40,575 bases of DNA from an uncultured Pirellulaceae bacterium (GTDB lineage Bacteria > Planctomycetota > Planctomycetia > Pirellulales > Pirellulaceae): positions 1 to 40,575 of the forward strand of contig CALHPU010000113.1 in NCBI GenBank assembly GCA_938036435.1, given 5' to 3'. Each line of letters starts with the position of its first letter. Within the stretch, counting starts at the first letter, position 1. The position numbers were made by a program, and so were the translations under genes. Shown piece after piece: positions 33,099-40,575 of this stretch. The notes beneath the pieces are model-generated. The model saw only the letters and a program-made list of their open reading frames with translations, ran no database searches and was not told where the DNA came from.

Positions 33099-34283
33099 CT
33101 AAGTCGTATACTCAGAATTGAAACGGACGTAATCAACCGTTAAATCGCTGGTCCAGTGCCTAGACTTGCCGGCGCCTGATCCCACCGACAGTTCAATCTG
33201 GGTCTCAAAATTGTCCCCGATCGATTTGCTGACTTCAGCCGCATCAAACGCAACGGGCTGGCCAGCCGAAAACAACTCAAATCCATTGAGCACGAGATTG
33301 ATTTCATTGGATTGTAGATCGACTCCTGCATAGCCGACCGCTGAAACAATTCTGCCCCAGTTTGGATCGTTGCCGGTGACCGCTGTTTTTACCAGTGCGC
33401 TTGCGGCGACGGTGCGAGCAATTTGATCAGCCGCATCATCGCTTTGGGCCCCCGTCACATCAATTTGAATCAGATGACTTGCGCCCTCGCCGTCGGCGGG
33501 GATCATTTTTGCCAGTTCAATGCACACGTCGGTAACGGCCGCCGATAATTGTTGAATGTCGGTAGCTGAACTGATTTGCGATCCAGCCTTTCCACTGGCC
33601 ATGAGCAACACCGCGTCGTTGGTACTCATGTGCCCTTCAACGCTGATGCGATTGAAGGACGCCGCCGTTGCAGCGTCGAGTATTGCCTGCGCAACCTTGG
33701 GAGTAATTTGGGCGTCAGTCATCACGACGCCCAACATCGTCGCCATGCGTGGCCCAATCATTCCGGCTCCTTTGGCCATCGCGGCGATGGTTACCGTCTC
33801 GCCGTCGATGGCAACCGTCGCTTGAGCAGTTTTGGGAGATTTGTCCGTCGTGGTGATGGCCTCAGATGCTGCACAAAAATTGGCCTCGCCATCAGCAAGG
33901 CTAGTGGCAGCGTCCTGAATGCCTTTTTCAATTTTCTCCATAGGCAACTGCACACCAATAACGCCAGTGGACAATACGGCAACTTGCTCCGCTGTCACGC
34001 CCAACGCGGCACTGGTGGCCTCGGCCATTTGTCGGTTGTTGGCAATGCCTTCGTCGCCAGTGCAAGCGTTGGCATTGCCCGAGTTGACGACAACCGCACG
34101 GAACTGGTCGCTGGGGGTGATGGTGACATTCCAATCAATGCTGGAGGCGCGCACGATGTTTTGCGTGTAGACGCCGGCGACGGTCGCTCCATCGTCGCTG
34201 ACGATTAAGGCGATGTCTTTGTTGCCTGATGCTTTTATTCCAGCAGCGACACCGGAATAGCGAAAACCTTTTGGTAAATTCAT
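33099..34283 (-). CDS. argJ: Glutamate N-acetyltransferase/amino-acid acetyltransferase
   Basis: This enzyme recycles the acetyl group from N-acetylornithine to glutamate in arginine synthesis and may also use acetyl-CoA. The 394-residue precursor is expected to cleave itself between Ala181 and Thr182 in KGAGMIGPRMATML, freeing the nucleophilic threonine. RISVEGHMSTND is the conserved segment that in most members reads VEGDTSTND, so His-Met replaces Asp-Thr. TGNDPNWGRIVSAVGYAGV is typical near the C-terminus. The ATG at 34283 starts the usual N-terminus LPKGFRYSGVAAGIK. argC lies 47 bases upstream on the same strand. Whether it is bifunctional cannot be decided from sequence. Confidence 0.94.
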   Translation of the reverse strand: MNLPKGFRYSGVAAGIKASGNKDIALIVSDDGATVAGVYTQNIVRASSIDWNVTITPSDQFRAVVVNSGNANACTGDEGIANNRQMAEATSAALGVTAEQVAVLSTGVIGVQLPMEKIEKGIQDAATSLADGEANFCAASEAITTTDKSPKTAQATVAIDGETVTIAAMAKGAGMIGPRMATMLGVVMTDAQITPKVAQAILDAATAASFNRISVEGHMSTNDAVLLMASGKAGSQISSATDIQQLSAAVTDVCIELAKMIPADGEGASHLIQIDVTGAQSDDAADQIARTVAASALVKTAVTGNDPNWGRIVSAVGYAGVDLQSNEINLVLNGFELFSAGQPVAFDAAEVSKSIGDNFETQIELSVGSGAGKSRHWTSDLTVDYVRFNSEYTT

Positions 34284-34330
34284 GTTGGCTGTCTGACTTA
34301 TTGGTCGTAATGATTTGGCAGAAAAACGCT

Positions 34331-35341
34331 TTAGAGGATCCCCAGTGTCTCATCGAAACCAGACATGACATTAAAGTTCTGAACGGCGGCCCCGGAGGCA
34401 CCTTTTATCAGATTGTCCAAAGCGCTTGTGATTACGATGTTGTCCCCGCATCTGCTGGCCGACACATCGCAAAAATTTGTGTTGCTGACATGCTTGGTCA
34501 TTACCGGCCTCGCGGTCACGCGCACAAACGGCTGGCCCTTATAGAAATCGTTCCAGCAATCCATTACATCGTCGATACTCCCGCTGTCGGCAGGCGAAAC
34601 ATAGATCGTTGACAGAATGCCCCGGTCCATTGGCGTCAAATGAGGCGTAAAGACGACGTCGGTTTCACTTCCGCAGTAACGTTTAATGATCTGGTTAATC
34701 TCTGGCATGTGCCGATGCGTGCCGATACCGTAAGCCGAAATGGACTCGTTACACTCGGGATAATGAAATTTCAGATTGGCCTTGCGCCCCGCACCTGAGA
34801 TGCCGGTCTTAGAATCCACGATGATCGGCGCGGCCTTGATTAGGCCAGACTTCAGAAGCGGAACCAGTGGAATCAATGCTGAAGAAGGGAAGCAACCCGG
34901 GTTGGCAACCAAATCCGCACCGGTGATCGATTCACGAAACAGTTCCGGAATGCCATACGCCGTTTTCCCGACGCGATTTGGATCGGGGTGCGTGACGTTG
35001 TACCAAGTTTCGAAGGTCGAAACGTCGTTCAATCGATAATCAGCACTGAAATCAACAACCTTCAATCCATTGTCAATTAACTGCCCAACAATCTCAGCCG
35101 ACGCGGCATGAGGAAGGCAACAGAACGCAAAATCAACTTCGTCGCAAAATCTAGCCACATCTAGGGGAGAAAAATTCAGGTCCAACTGATCTCTGAACAG
35201 TGGATGTACTTCAGAAACGTGGGGCCGCTGCGGATCACGTGAAGTAAGGCTGGTAAGGGTTACCTCGGGATGCCTGAGCAAAATTTTTATCAGCTCAAGC
35301 GCCGTGTAGCCGGTCGCACCGACAATGCCAACTCGTATCAT
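34331..35341 (-). CDS. argC: N-acetyl-gamma-glutamyl-phosphate reductase
   Basis: This NADPH-dependent enzyme reduces N-acetylglutamyl-5-phosphate to the semialdehyde, the third step of arginine synthesis. The 336-residue protein begins MIRVGIVGATGYTALELIKIL, with the Rossmann GATGYT motif. The catalytic Cys150 lies in LVANPGCFPSSALIPL. The substrate-site histidine follows in GIGTHRHMPEI, and the C-terminal region has VRVTARPVMTKHVSNTN. ATG 35341 gives the family N-terminus; the open frame back to 35410 adds 23 residues unlike ArgC. There is no clear Shine-Dalgarno site. argJ follows after 47 bases, so they form an arginine operon. Confidence 0.94.
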   Translation of the reverse strand: MIRVGIVGATGYTALELIKILLRHPEVTLTSLTSRDPQRPHVSEVHPLFRDQLDLNFSPLDVARFCDEVDFAFCCLPHAASAEIVGQLIDNGLKVVDFSADYRLNDVSTFETWYNVTHPDPNRVGKTAYGIPELFRESITGADLVANPGCFPSSALIPLVPLLKSGLIKAAPIIVDSKTGISGAGRKANLKFHYPECNESISAYGIGTHRHMPEINQIIKRYCGSETDVVFTPHLTPMDRGILSTIYVSPADSGSIDDVMDCWNDFYKGQPFVRVTARPVMTKHVSNTNFCDVSASRCGDNIVITSALDNLIKGASGAAVQNFNVMSGFDETLGIL

Positions 35342-35529
35342 CGCGAATGTCTCAAGTAAAAAACGACTCGAAAGGGTGAAGCGGCGAAGGAACGAAATTG
35401 CCCTAACCACAGCGGGGCACTACCCCCAAGAAGAACTATTGGAGACGAAAAGGTTCACCCTGAAAAGGTTCGTCCGTTACGAGTGTCAGCCTAAATTGGT
35501 TTTCGCTACTTTTGCCGCTTTCGAGGCAA

Positions 35530-38253
35530 TCATTTTGAGGTGGACTGGGCGAGTTTGATTCTATGCCCATCCATATCGAAAAACACCTGAAACGGGATCT
35601 TAAGCCCATTTAGTTTTTCAATAATCTTGATGTAGTCGTCGCTGGTCTCTTTCTGCAGCGTGGCAAGCGTCGTGGCCTTGTTCGCCTTGCTGGAAATGTC
35701 GCTATAGTCACCTTGATCCTTGAGATTGGGGAAGATCTTGACCACGCCACTCTTGTTCTTGGCTTGTGCGATGACCGCTTGATAACGTTCCGCATCGGCT
35801 TTGCGTGCCGCCAATATATCGGCAAGCTGCAGGAAATCACTTTGCTTCTTTAAAGGTCGCGGCGTCCCATCGCCTCCCACCGCATACATCTGTGCTGTCA
35901 TCCGAAGCTTTGATCGAACGTCTGCGCCGACCTCGACAAAAAAGAACCTCAAATCCTTTTTCTCCCGAAAATAGATCAATCCCGGAACCTTTTTTGTGAC
36001 TTCTCGGGGAGAGTAAAACACTTTTCCTTTTACATGATTTCCCTGCTCCCTCTCCTCAACCTTAAGGGGATCCAGCTCGATGCGAACCACCTGTGGGTTT
36101 GGTAGCCAAGCAAGATCAATGTCCGTCTTCACGGACGTTCTTCCAGAAGGAAAAGCAAAACTCTGAATCTCAACGGGCTTACGAAATCCAATCCAACGAA
36201 AATCTTTCCCGGCGCTCAACCTGATTTTACAGTTCCGTATGTAGTTGGCGTCGTCAAACTTCTCTGCCGTCGGGAGCCAACGAAACGTAACCTCCGAAGG
36301 AGTTTTCTGGATTTGAGCCACCGGCAACGGGTCGTCACGCTTTCGACGCTGCATACGAATATCCCAAAGCTGTTTATCAGTCGCCGAACGTTTGAGGTCG
36401 TACACAAACTTGTGTTTACAAATCTCTGGACCAGCCAAAAGTTCGAGCCCCATCAAGAATTTTTTGTCGATCGCAAGGTCGGCAATCTTCAGGTCGCTGG
36501 TTTCTGACGAGGGAGGTAAGTCAACCATTTCTGGAAGGTCTTCAAAGGACTTAACTTTGCCCGTTGCAGACTTCTTCTTCGCTGGTTTGGCTACAGGTTT
36601 AGCCGTCGCCGGCTGGGCAGGTTTGTCTTTTGTTTGTGGAGCTTTTGTAACCGCCACGGTTTGCGTTTCTTTAGGATTTTCAGTCACCGGGTTGCTGGCC
36701 ACGGCCGCTGCCGCAGCCTCTCTTTCCACTTGCTTCCTCTTGGCTATTGTCGCCGCGTTCGATTCGGCGATCGATTCGGCGGTCGGCTTGGTCACCGGAG
36801 ATTTATTTTCCGCAGCATTGCGTTTGGCATACATCTCCTCAAACTTGCGTTTGGTTGCATCGGGGTCGAGCGCGTCTTTAGGTCGAGCAGCGGACAGCAA
36901 TCCATCACCGGCGGCCAGTTTCTCCAATTTGAATTCAGTTGGCTTTTGGATCGGTTTGGGCGAAACATTTTTTTCTCCGGCGGAAGTGGCCAAAGACGCT
37001 GGATTCATTCGCTCGCGATCCTTTTTTGACACCGCGTTGCCAGCGGCATCTCCGGCGGCAGAGGGGAGCGTCAACGAATAACCAGCAACACCGATTCCCC
37101 CAAAAAGCGTCAGCGCGGTAGCAGCGATCGCTGCGAGCGATAACACGCGTTTCTCGTTCCACATCTTTGAGAGAAAGCCAGCAGGTTCGGCCTCCGGTTG
37201 AGGAGCTGGATCCGCTTTCTTCTTCTTTGTCAGCTTCGTAACCGGCAGTCCCCCAACCGGCGTATCAAAATCACCCGATTGAGCCGATGCTGAATTGACC
37301 GGTTGAGCCATCGAAAGATTGTTGGCACCACCGGCGGCAGTGGCTCCCTGCACTCCGCTCGCCTCCACCGGAGAGGCAATGGGCGTTTTGGGAGCATACT
37401 TCGCCAACCACTGAGCCAACTTCAATTGCATCTTCTCAAGGTCGTCACCCTCGGCGGAAGCCAGCGCACCCACGACTTTCACCAACGCGTCATAGCCCTC
37501 GCCGCGCCGCTTGGGGGGAACTTCTTGAAGAACAGAACAACCCAATTGAGAGATCGCGACGAAGTCCTGTTGCTGACTTAAGTTTCCAGAGCTGCCGGAC
37601 ATTTCGCATCGGACGGCCGACGTCGGTAAGCCCTGAAGTTTGCCGCGACTCTGGGGGGTCACCAACACATTTTCTTGGAGAATACTTCCATGAATGACAT
37701 CTTCCTGATGAGCATATTTAACGCCGGTAATTAGATCGGCGACAACCGACGCAACGTCGGAGTCCTTTAGATCCCCCCGAGGCAGCTCAGACAGCGGTTT
37801 ACCATCAACAAATTCGGTTACGACAAAGTAGCGATCGCCTTCTTGATCAACGTCGTAGACATGAACCAAACCTGTGTGGTCCAGCTCCGTCATTTTCTGC
37901 ATGGCCTTTAACACGCGCTCTCGTAGTTCGTCGTTTTTGTTGATCGACGAGGGAAAGATCTGAATGACCACTTTACGACCCAACTGCGAGTGGATTGCCT
38001 CGAATCGATCCCCCAATTCATTTCGGTTGATGCGGGAGAGCAAACGGTAGTTGCCCAAGGTCAATCGCGACCGTCCAGAAAGCAGCAGTTTGGCCTGCCA
38101 CTTGGTAAGCATTTTGTCGCGCACCAGCTTCGTGGCGATTTTCTTCGGATCCTCGTCATCCACCCGCGACATCCAAGAATCAACAGCCTCGTCATCCACC
38201 GCCCTACTTTTTTTTAGGCAAGCGATAAATTGATCTCGTGAAAGAGCACTCAT
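35530..38253 (-). CDS. Kinase-fold membrane protein lacking catalytic residues (pseudokinase)
   Basis: The 907-residue protein starts with the planctomycete kinase leader LTKWQAKLLLSGRSRLTLGNYRLL (49-72) and a kinase-like domain (about 67-275). The glycine loop is absent, the beta-3 lysine of VAIK is Gln98 (KVVIQIF), HRDLKPEN reads HGSILQEN (188-195) so the catalytic Asp is Ser190, and no DFG is seen. It should therefore not phosphorylate in the usual way. A single membrane helix (about 370-395, SLAAIAATALTLFGGIGVAG) is followed by an Ala/Lys/Pro-rich linker and a large extracytoplasmic region of about 400 residues with no recognised domain. A sensing or scaffold role is inferred. Confidence 0.8.
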   Translation of the reverse strand: MSALSRDQFIACLKKSRAVDDEAVDSWMSRVDDEDPKKIATKLVRDKMLTKWQAKLLLSGRSRLTLGNYRLLSRINRNELGDRFEAIHSQLGRKVVIQIFPSSINKNDELRERVLKAMQKMTELDHTGLVHVYDVDQEGDRYFVVTEFVDGKPLSELPRGDLKDSDVASVVADLITGVKYAHQEDVIHGSILQENVLVTPQSRGKLQGLPTSAVRCEMSGSSGNLSQQQDFVAISQLGCSVLQEVPPKRRGEGYDALVKVVGALASAEGDDLEKMQLKLAQWLAKYAPKTPIASPVEASGVQGATAAGGANNLSMAQPVNSASAQSGDFDTPVGGLPVTKLTKKKKADPAPQPEAEPAGFLSKMWNEKRVLSLAAIAATALTLFGGIGVAGYSLTLPSAAGDAAGNAVSKKDRERMNPASLATSAGEKNVSPKPIQKPTEFKLEKLAAGDGLLSAARPKDALDPDATKRKFEEMYAKRNAAENKSPVTKPTAESIAESNAATIAKRKQVEREAAAAAVASNPVTENPKETQTVAVTKAPQTKDKPAQPATAKPVAKPAKKKSATGKVKSFEDLPEMVDLPPSSETSDLKIADLAIDKKFLMGLELLAGPEICKHKFVYDLKRSATDKQLWDIRMQRRKRDDPLPVAQIQKTPSEVTFRWLPTAEKFDDANYIRNCKIRLSAGKDFRWIGFRKPVEIQSFAFPSGRTSVKTDIDLAWLPNPQVVRIELDPLKVEEREQGNHVKGKVFYSPREVTKKVPGLIYFREKKDLRFFFVEVGADVRSKLRMTAQMYAVGGDGTPRPLKKQSDFLQLADILAARKADAERYQAVIAQAKNKSGVVKIFPNLKDQGDYSDISSKANKATTLATLQKETSDDYIKIIEKLNGLKIPFQVFFDMDGHRIKLAQSTSK

Positions 38254-38749
38254 GTGGGTTCGCCGGGGGTTACCGATGGTTTCTGACGACAGGGAAGGAG
38301 ATCGAGACGTTTGGTATTTTCGCAGGGGGCAATTAAAACTGCAAGGATGAATTGCCTATTCATCAAAGCCTTCAGCGAACGATGGCGACGGATTTTGCCA
38401 TATTCGGAGGTCATTGAGCAACCCTGCACAGGCAATTGCGGCACCTAAGGGTACTCACCAGACACTTGACTCAAAAATCCCCCAACTTTTTCCTTCCAAA
38501 CGTATTGAGCAGCATGTAGACAGGCTGGCTGCATCGAGACTCGGACAGGCTTTGACCTCAAACTCCGCAGAACAGCGCTGACCAACATCGGTTAGCATCG
38601 GCCTCAATGTACACTAAGGGGCGGATGACTCAAGAAAACGGTTAGAAACCGTCGAATAACTAACTATAAATCAACGAACTAACGAAAACTGGTCAAGTAC
38701 CAGTTTTAGAGTCACCATCACCACGAATTAAAATAGTCGGCGATCTTTC
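38254..38749. other. Divergent spacer between the pseudokinase and membrane-protein genes
   Basis: This 496-base spacer contains no supported gene. It holds a perfect hairpin at 38685-38707, a smaller ACGGTT/AACCGT hairpin near 38639, and AT-rich DNA with repeated AACTAAC strings near 38655-38685 that probably include the promoter of the plus-strand gene. Confidence 0.5.
38685..38707 (+). promoter_or_regulatory. Hairpin AAAACTGGT/ACCAGTTTT
   Basis: A perfect 9-bp stem with the 5-base loop CAAGT lies 42 bases before the ATG at 38750. It is either an operator-like palindrome or a leader hairpin; the T4 in its right arm is too short and too early for a clear terminator. Confidence 0.45.
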
Positions 38750-39322
38750 ATGTTGCGTAGCCTTCGATTTCTGTCCGCCTCCGTTGCCGCACGCGACTAT
38801 GCAGGACTCGGTCTATTGCTGATGATCTTGGCTGTTGCCACTTGGACGGTGTCGATCATCTTCTCACCGACGATGCGTGACATGGCGATGAAACGTTTTC
38901 ACCTTGGGTCAGATAGCTTTCCACTTTGGGCCGCACATCAGGCCGTCCCTTCGATGTACAACTTCGAAAATCGAGTCCAATTTACGAACCAATTGCTGGG
39001 CGACGCTCCGTTCGATCCGACGGAAAGCACATACAGCCAACACACTCTAAATCACTTCCCTGCTAGATTTATAACTTTTGGTGACCGAGTGCCGGGCTGT
39101 TTTTCAGAACAAAGACAGGGCACGTTCCAGATGAATTCAACTTTCGGCGAAACAGAGCTGGTAACGCGGTGGCAAATTCAGCAGGCTGATCCTCTTCACA
39201 CGCCGAAGACAAACAGCACCCCCAGTCCGATGATCATTGAGCGCGTTTCGCAAAATTGGAATCCGAAACCACAAACCTCACACACGCGGCAAGCAACCAC
39301 GTCGGGGGAAAACGATGAGTGA
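38750..39322 (+). CDS. Single-pass membrane protein, function unknown
   Basis: The 190-residue product has one hydrophobic segment (about 17-41, YAGLGLLLMILAVATWTVSIIF), preceded by a basic N-terminus. A mostly polar exported domain follows, with DAPFDPTEST and FPARFITFGDRVPGCF. I do not recognise a family. Its stop overlaps the start of the next gene by eight bases (ATGAGTGA), so the two are translationally coupled and probably act together. No clear ribosome binding site precedes ATG 38750. Confidence 0.6.
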   Translation: MLRSLRFLSASVAARDYAGLGLLLMILAVATWTVSIIFSPTMRDMAMKRFHLGSDSFPLWAAHQAVPSMYNFENRVQFTNQLLGDAPFDPTESTYSQHTLNHFPARFITFGDRVPGCFSEQRQGTFQMNSTFGETELVTRWQIQQADPLHTPKTNSTPSPMIIERVSQNWNPKPQTSHTRQATTSGENDE

Positions 39323-40166
39323 TTCACGGCTATCGATCGATGCGGACGCCAAAGCGACGGACCCCGAGAGCAGGTCGCTGTTGAAAGTGGTGCAGGCGGC
39401 GATTCTGATTTCATTGCTCTGGAAGACGGGCTACTTCATCCAGATTAATGCAATTCATAGCGCGTTCCCTTTAGAGGACCCCTTTTTCCCTTGGCCTCTA
39501 CAACGACCCGAAACGGTGCGTGTTGCTTGGATACTAGCCTCGGTCAGCGCAGCGCTGGTGCTGTTTGCCAAAACACAAAAGAACATTCTCCGTCTGTCGA
39601 TGCTCGGATTGGTGGCATTAGCAATTTTGAGCATACATCAAAAGAGCTTTAACGATGTTACATTTATGTGTTGCGCGTGGTCATCACTGTGGTGCGTGTG
39701 GATGGCGACTCGGTTGCATGAGCCGTTTGAAAATCTGTTCGAGCGTGCCGCGTGGCTGACGCATTTGATACTGTCATTGATTTTCATCGGGGGTGCCGTT
39801 GGCAAGCTGACCCCGGGCTACTGGGACGGGACGGTGCTTTACGAAATCTACTTTCGTGACCGGGATTTCTGGACCTACAACGTTGTGCGCAGCCTGTGCC
39901 CCGAAGAATCCTTACCCGCGATTGCAATGTGGCACTCACGAGTGGTCGTATGCGCCGAGTGGTTTTGCGGCTTCTTATGGTTGATGCCACGAAAGATTGC
40001 CTCAATAGTGGCGGTCGTCATGCTGTGCGGCATTGCGTTGACCAATAATTTCTACCTCTTCTCAGTGGTGACGTGTCTGATCGGCCTCGCACTGGTCGGT
40101 CTACATCAGAAGAAAGACTCAAGCGAATCTGGCCAAGTTGCCGTTTTTGAAAACGAAGCAAATTGA
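39315..40166 (+). CDS. Polytopic membrane protein, possibly HTTM/DoxX-like
   Basis: The 283-residue protein has about seven hydrophobic helices. The segments SLIFIGGAVGKLTPGYWDGTVLYEIYF and FWTYNVVRSL recall the HTTM/vitamin K-carboxylase-like and DoxX-like membrane families, where a Gly..Lys-Leu-x-Pro-x-x-W-x-x-G motif is common. The assignment is tentative. The start is ATG 39315 with GGGGG about 7 bases upstream, overlapping the previous stop; a longer open frame from 39237 is not needed. It is the second gene of a two-gene unit. Confidence 0.6.
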   Translation: MSDSRLSIDADAKATDPESRSLLKVVQAAILISLLWKTGYFIQINAIHSAFPLEDPFFPWPLQRPETVRVAWILASVSAALVLFAKTQKNILRLSMLGLVALAILSIHQKSFNDVTFMCCAWSSLWCVWMATRLHEPFENLFERAAWLTHLILSLIFIGGAVGKLTPGYWDGTVLYEIYFRDRDFWTYNVVRSLCPEESLPAIAMWHSRVVVCAEWFCGFLWLMPRKIASIVAVVMLCGIALTNNFYLFSVVTCLIGLALVGLHQKKDSSESGQVAVFENEAN

Positions 40167-40211
40167 CGCTTCATTTCCAGAACTGTTCCAACAGTGAAAC
40201 GGCTCTCACGT

Positions 40212-40575
40212 TTAGCTCAACTGATCCGCGAACTGAAGGCCGTCGTCAGTTAGCGTTACCGTCAAAGAATCTTGGTTTATCCAGCCTTGGTTTACACACT
40301 GACGCAGCGCGCGACGAAACTGCCTCTCGGTCCACATCACCGATTCGCTCAGCTCGTCGATGGCAACCGCCACCGGACTATCGCGTTTCAACCGGGCCAA
40401 CAACAAGTGTTGAAATAGATCGCTACGTTGGCGCCGCCGCAGACGCGCTTTGGCCAACACTCCCTGCCGTGGCGCAAAGACAACCGTCACCAGAAACACG
40501 AAGCCGGCAACCGTCGCGATCGGCCCCGTTGGCGAGATATCTAAAGAGTATCCCACTTGAAATCCAATCAGACTG
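40212..40575 (-). CDS. Metal ABC-transporter permease, C-terminal part (runs off the window)
   Basis: Only the last 120 or so residues are inside the window; the frame stays open to the window edge, so the start is missing. The visible part holds the final membrane segments of a ZnuB/MntB-type permease (GYSLDISPTGPIATVAGFVFLVTVVFAP), followed by a basic linker (KARLRRRQR). The C-terminal domain (AIDELSESVMWTERQFRRAL, LTVTLTDDGLQFADQLS) looks like a winged helix of the DtxR/MntR kind. This permease plus winged-helix fusion would let the transporter bear its own sensor-like domain. The transported metal (Mn, Zn or Fe) is unknown. Confidence 0.78.
   Translation of the reverse strand, partial: SLIGFQVGYSLDISPTGPIATVAGFVFLVTVVFAPRQGVLAKARLRRRQRSDLFQHLLLARLKRDSPVAVAIDELSESVMWTERQFRRALRQCVNQGWINQDSLTVTLTDDGLQFADQLS

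Noticed and set aside
1-40575. CRISPR arrays, prophage or IS elements
   Set aside because: No regularly spaced direct repeats, transposase, integrase or phage structural genes are seen; the repeats present are isolated palindromes.

Overview
The window looks like a chromosomal segment of a planctomycete, probably close to Pirellulales. This rests on a large degenerate Ser/Thr-kinase-like membrane protein with the usual planctomycete N-terminal extension, secreted proteins ending in paired dockerin-like calcium loops, an SHD1-domain protease, few Shine-Dalgarno sites, many single-gene units, and dispersed GC-rich palindromes between genes. I see no phage, IS element, CRISPR array, rRNA or tRNA.

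Layout. 1-6443: ndk (minus); korA-korB for 2-oxoacid:ferredoxin oxidoreductase (plus); a GT4 glycosyltransferase and a UDP-glucuronate decarboxylase (plus). 6444-12081: an RdgC-like protein, a small metal-binding-domain lipoprotein gene, a sarcosine-oxidase-family flavoprotein and the soluble transhydrogenase sthA, all plus and separated by repeat-rich spacers. 12082-16033: a cysteine-rich secreted protein, an OprO/OprP-type porin and a class V PLP enzyme of the cysteine desulfurase family (minus). 16642-20626: a secreted double beta-propeller protein and a convergent cyclophilin; both end in the same type of dockerin-like tail. 20950-27700: a secreted serine protease, a DUF6624-like protein and a three-gene glycosyltransferase cluster (GT2, STELLO-like, GT-C; minus). 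27957-38253: ileS-purN, an acidic/basic polyampholyte, argC-argJ and the pseudokinase (minus). 38750-40166: two overlapping membrane-protein genes (plus). 40212-40575: the 3' end of a metal ABC-transporter permease (minus).

Main discovery. At 8186-8695 an open frame encodes a lipoprotein with one heavy-metal-associated (HMA) domain. Both cysteines of the GMTCxxC metal site are replaced by in-frame TGA codons (8330-8332 and 8339-8341), giving GMT-U-P-G-U. The frame is intact on both sides, the gene has its own intrinsic terminator, and two perfect hairpins lie directly downstream of the TGAs. TGA is an ordinary stop in neighbouring genes. The best reading is a di-selenocysteine (UxxU) HMA lipoprotein, which a standard gene caller would miss or truncate to the part after 8423. 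Its selenium machinery is not in this window; the cysteine desulfurase-like gene at 14879-16033 is only a speculative selenium-supply candidate.

Other points of interest are twin 22-bp direct repeats upstream of the porin gene, a shared 23-bp motif about 100 bp upstream of two adjacent secreted-protein genes, a four-cysteine insertion before the KMSKR loop of IleS, a kinase-fold protein lacking its catalytic residues, and several families of intergenic palindromes.
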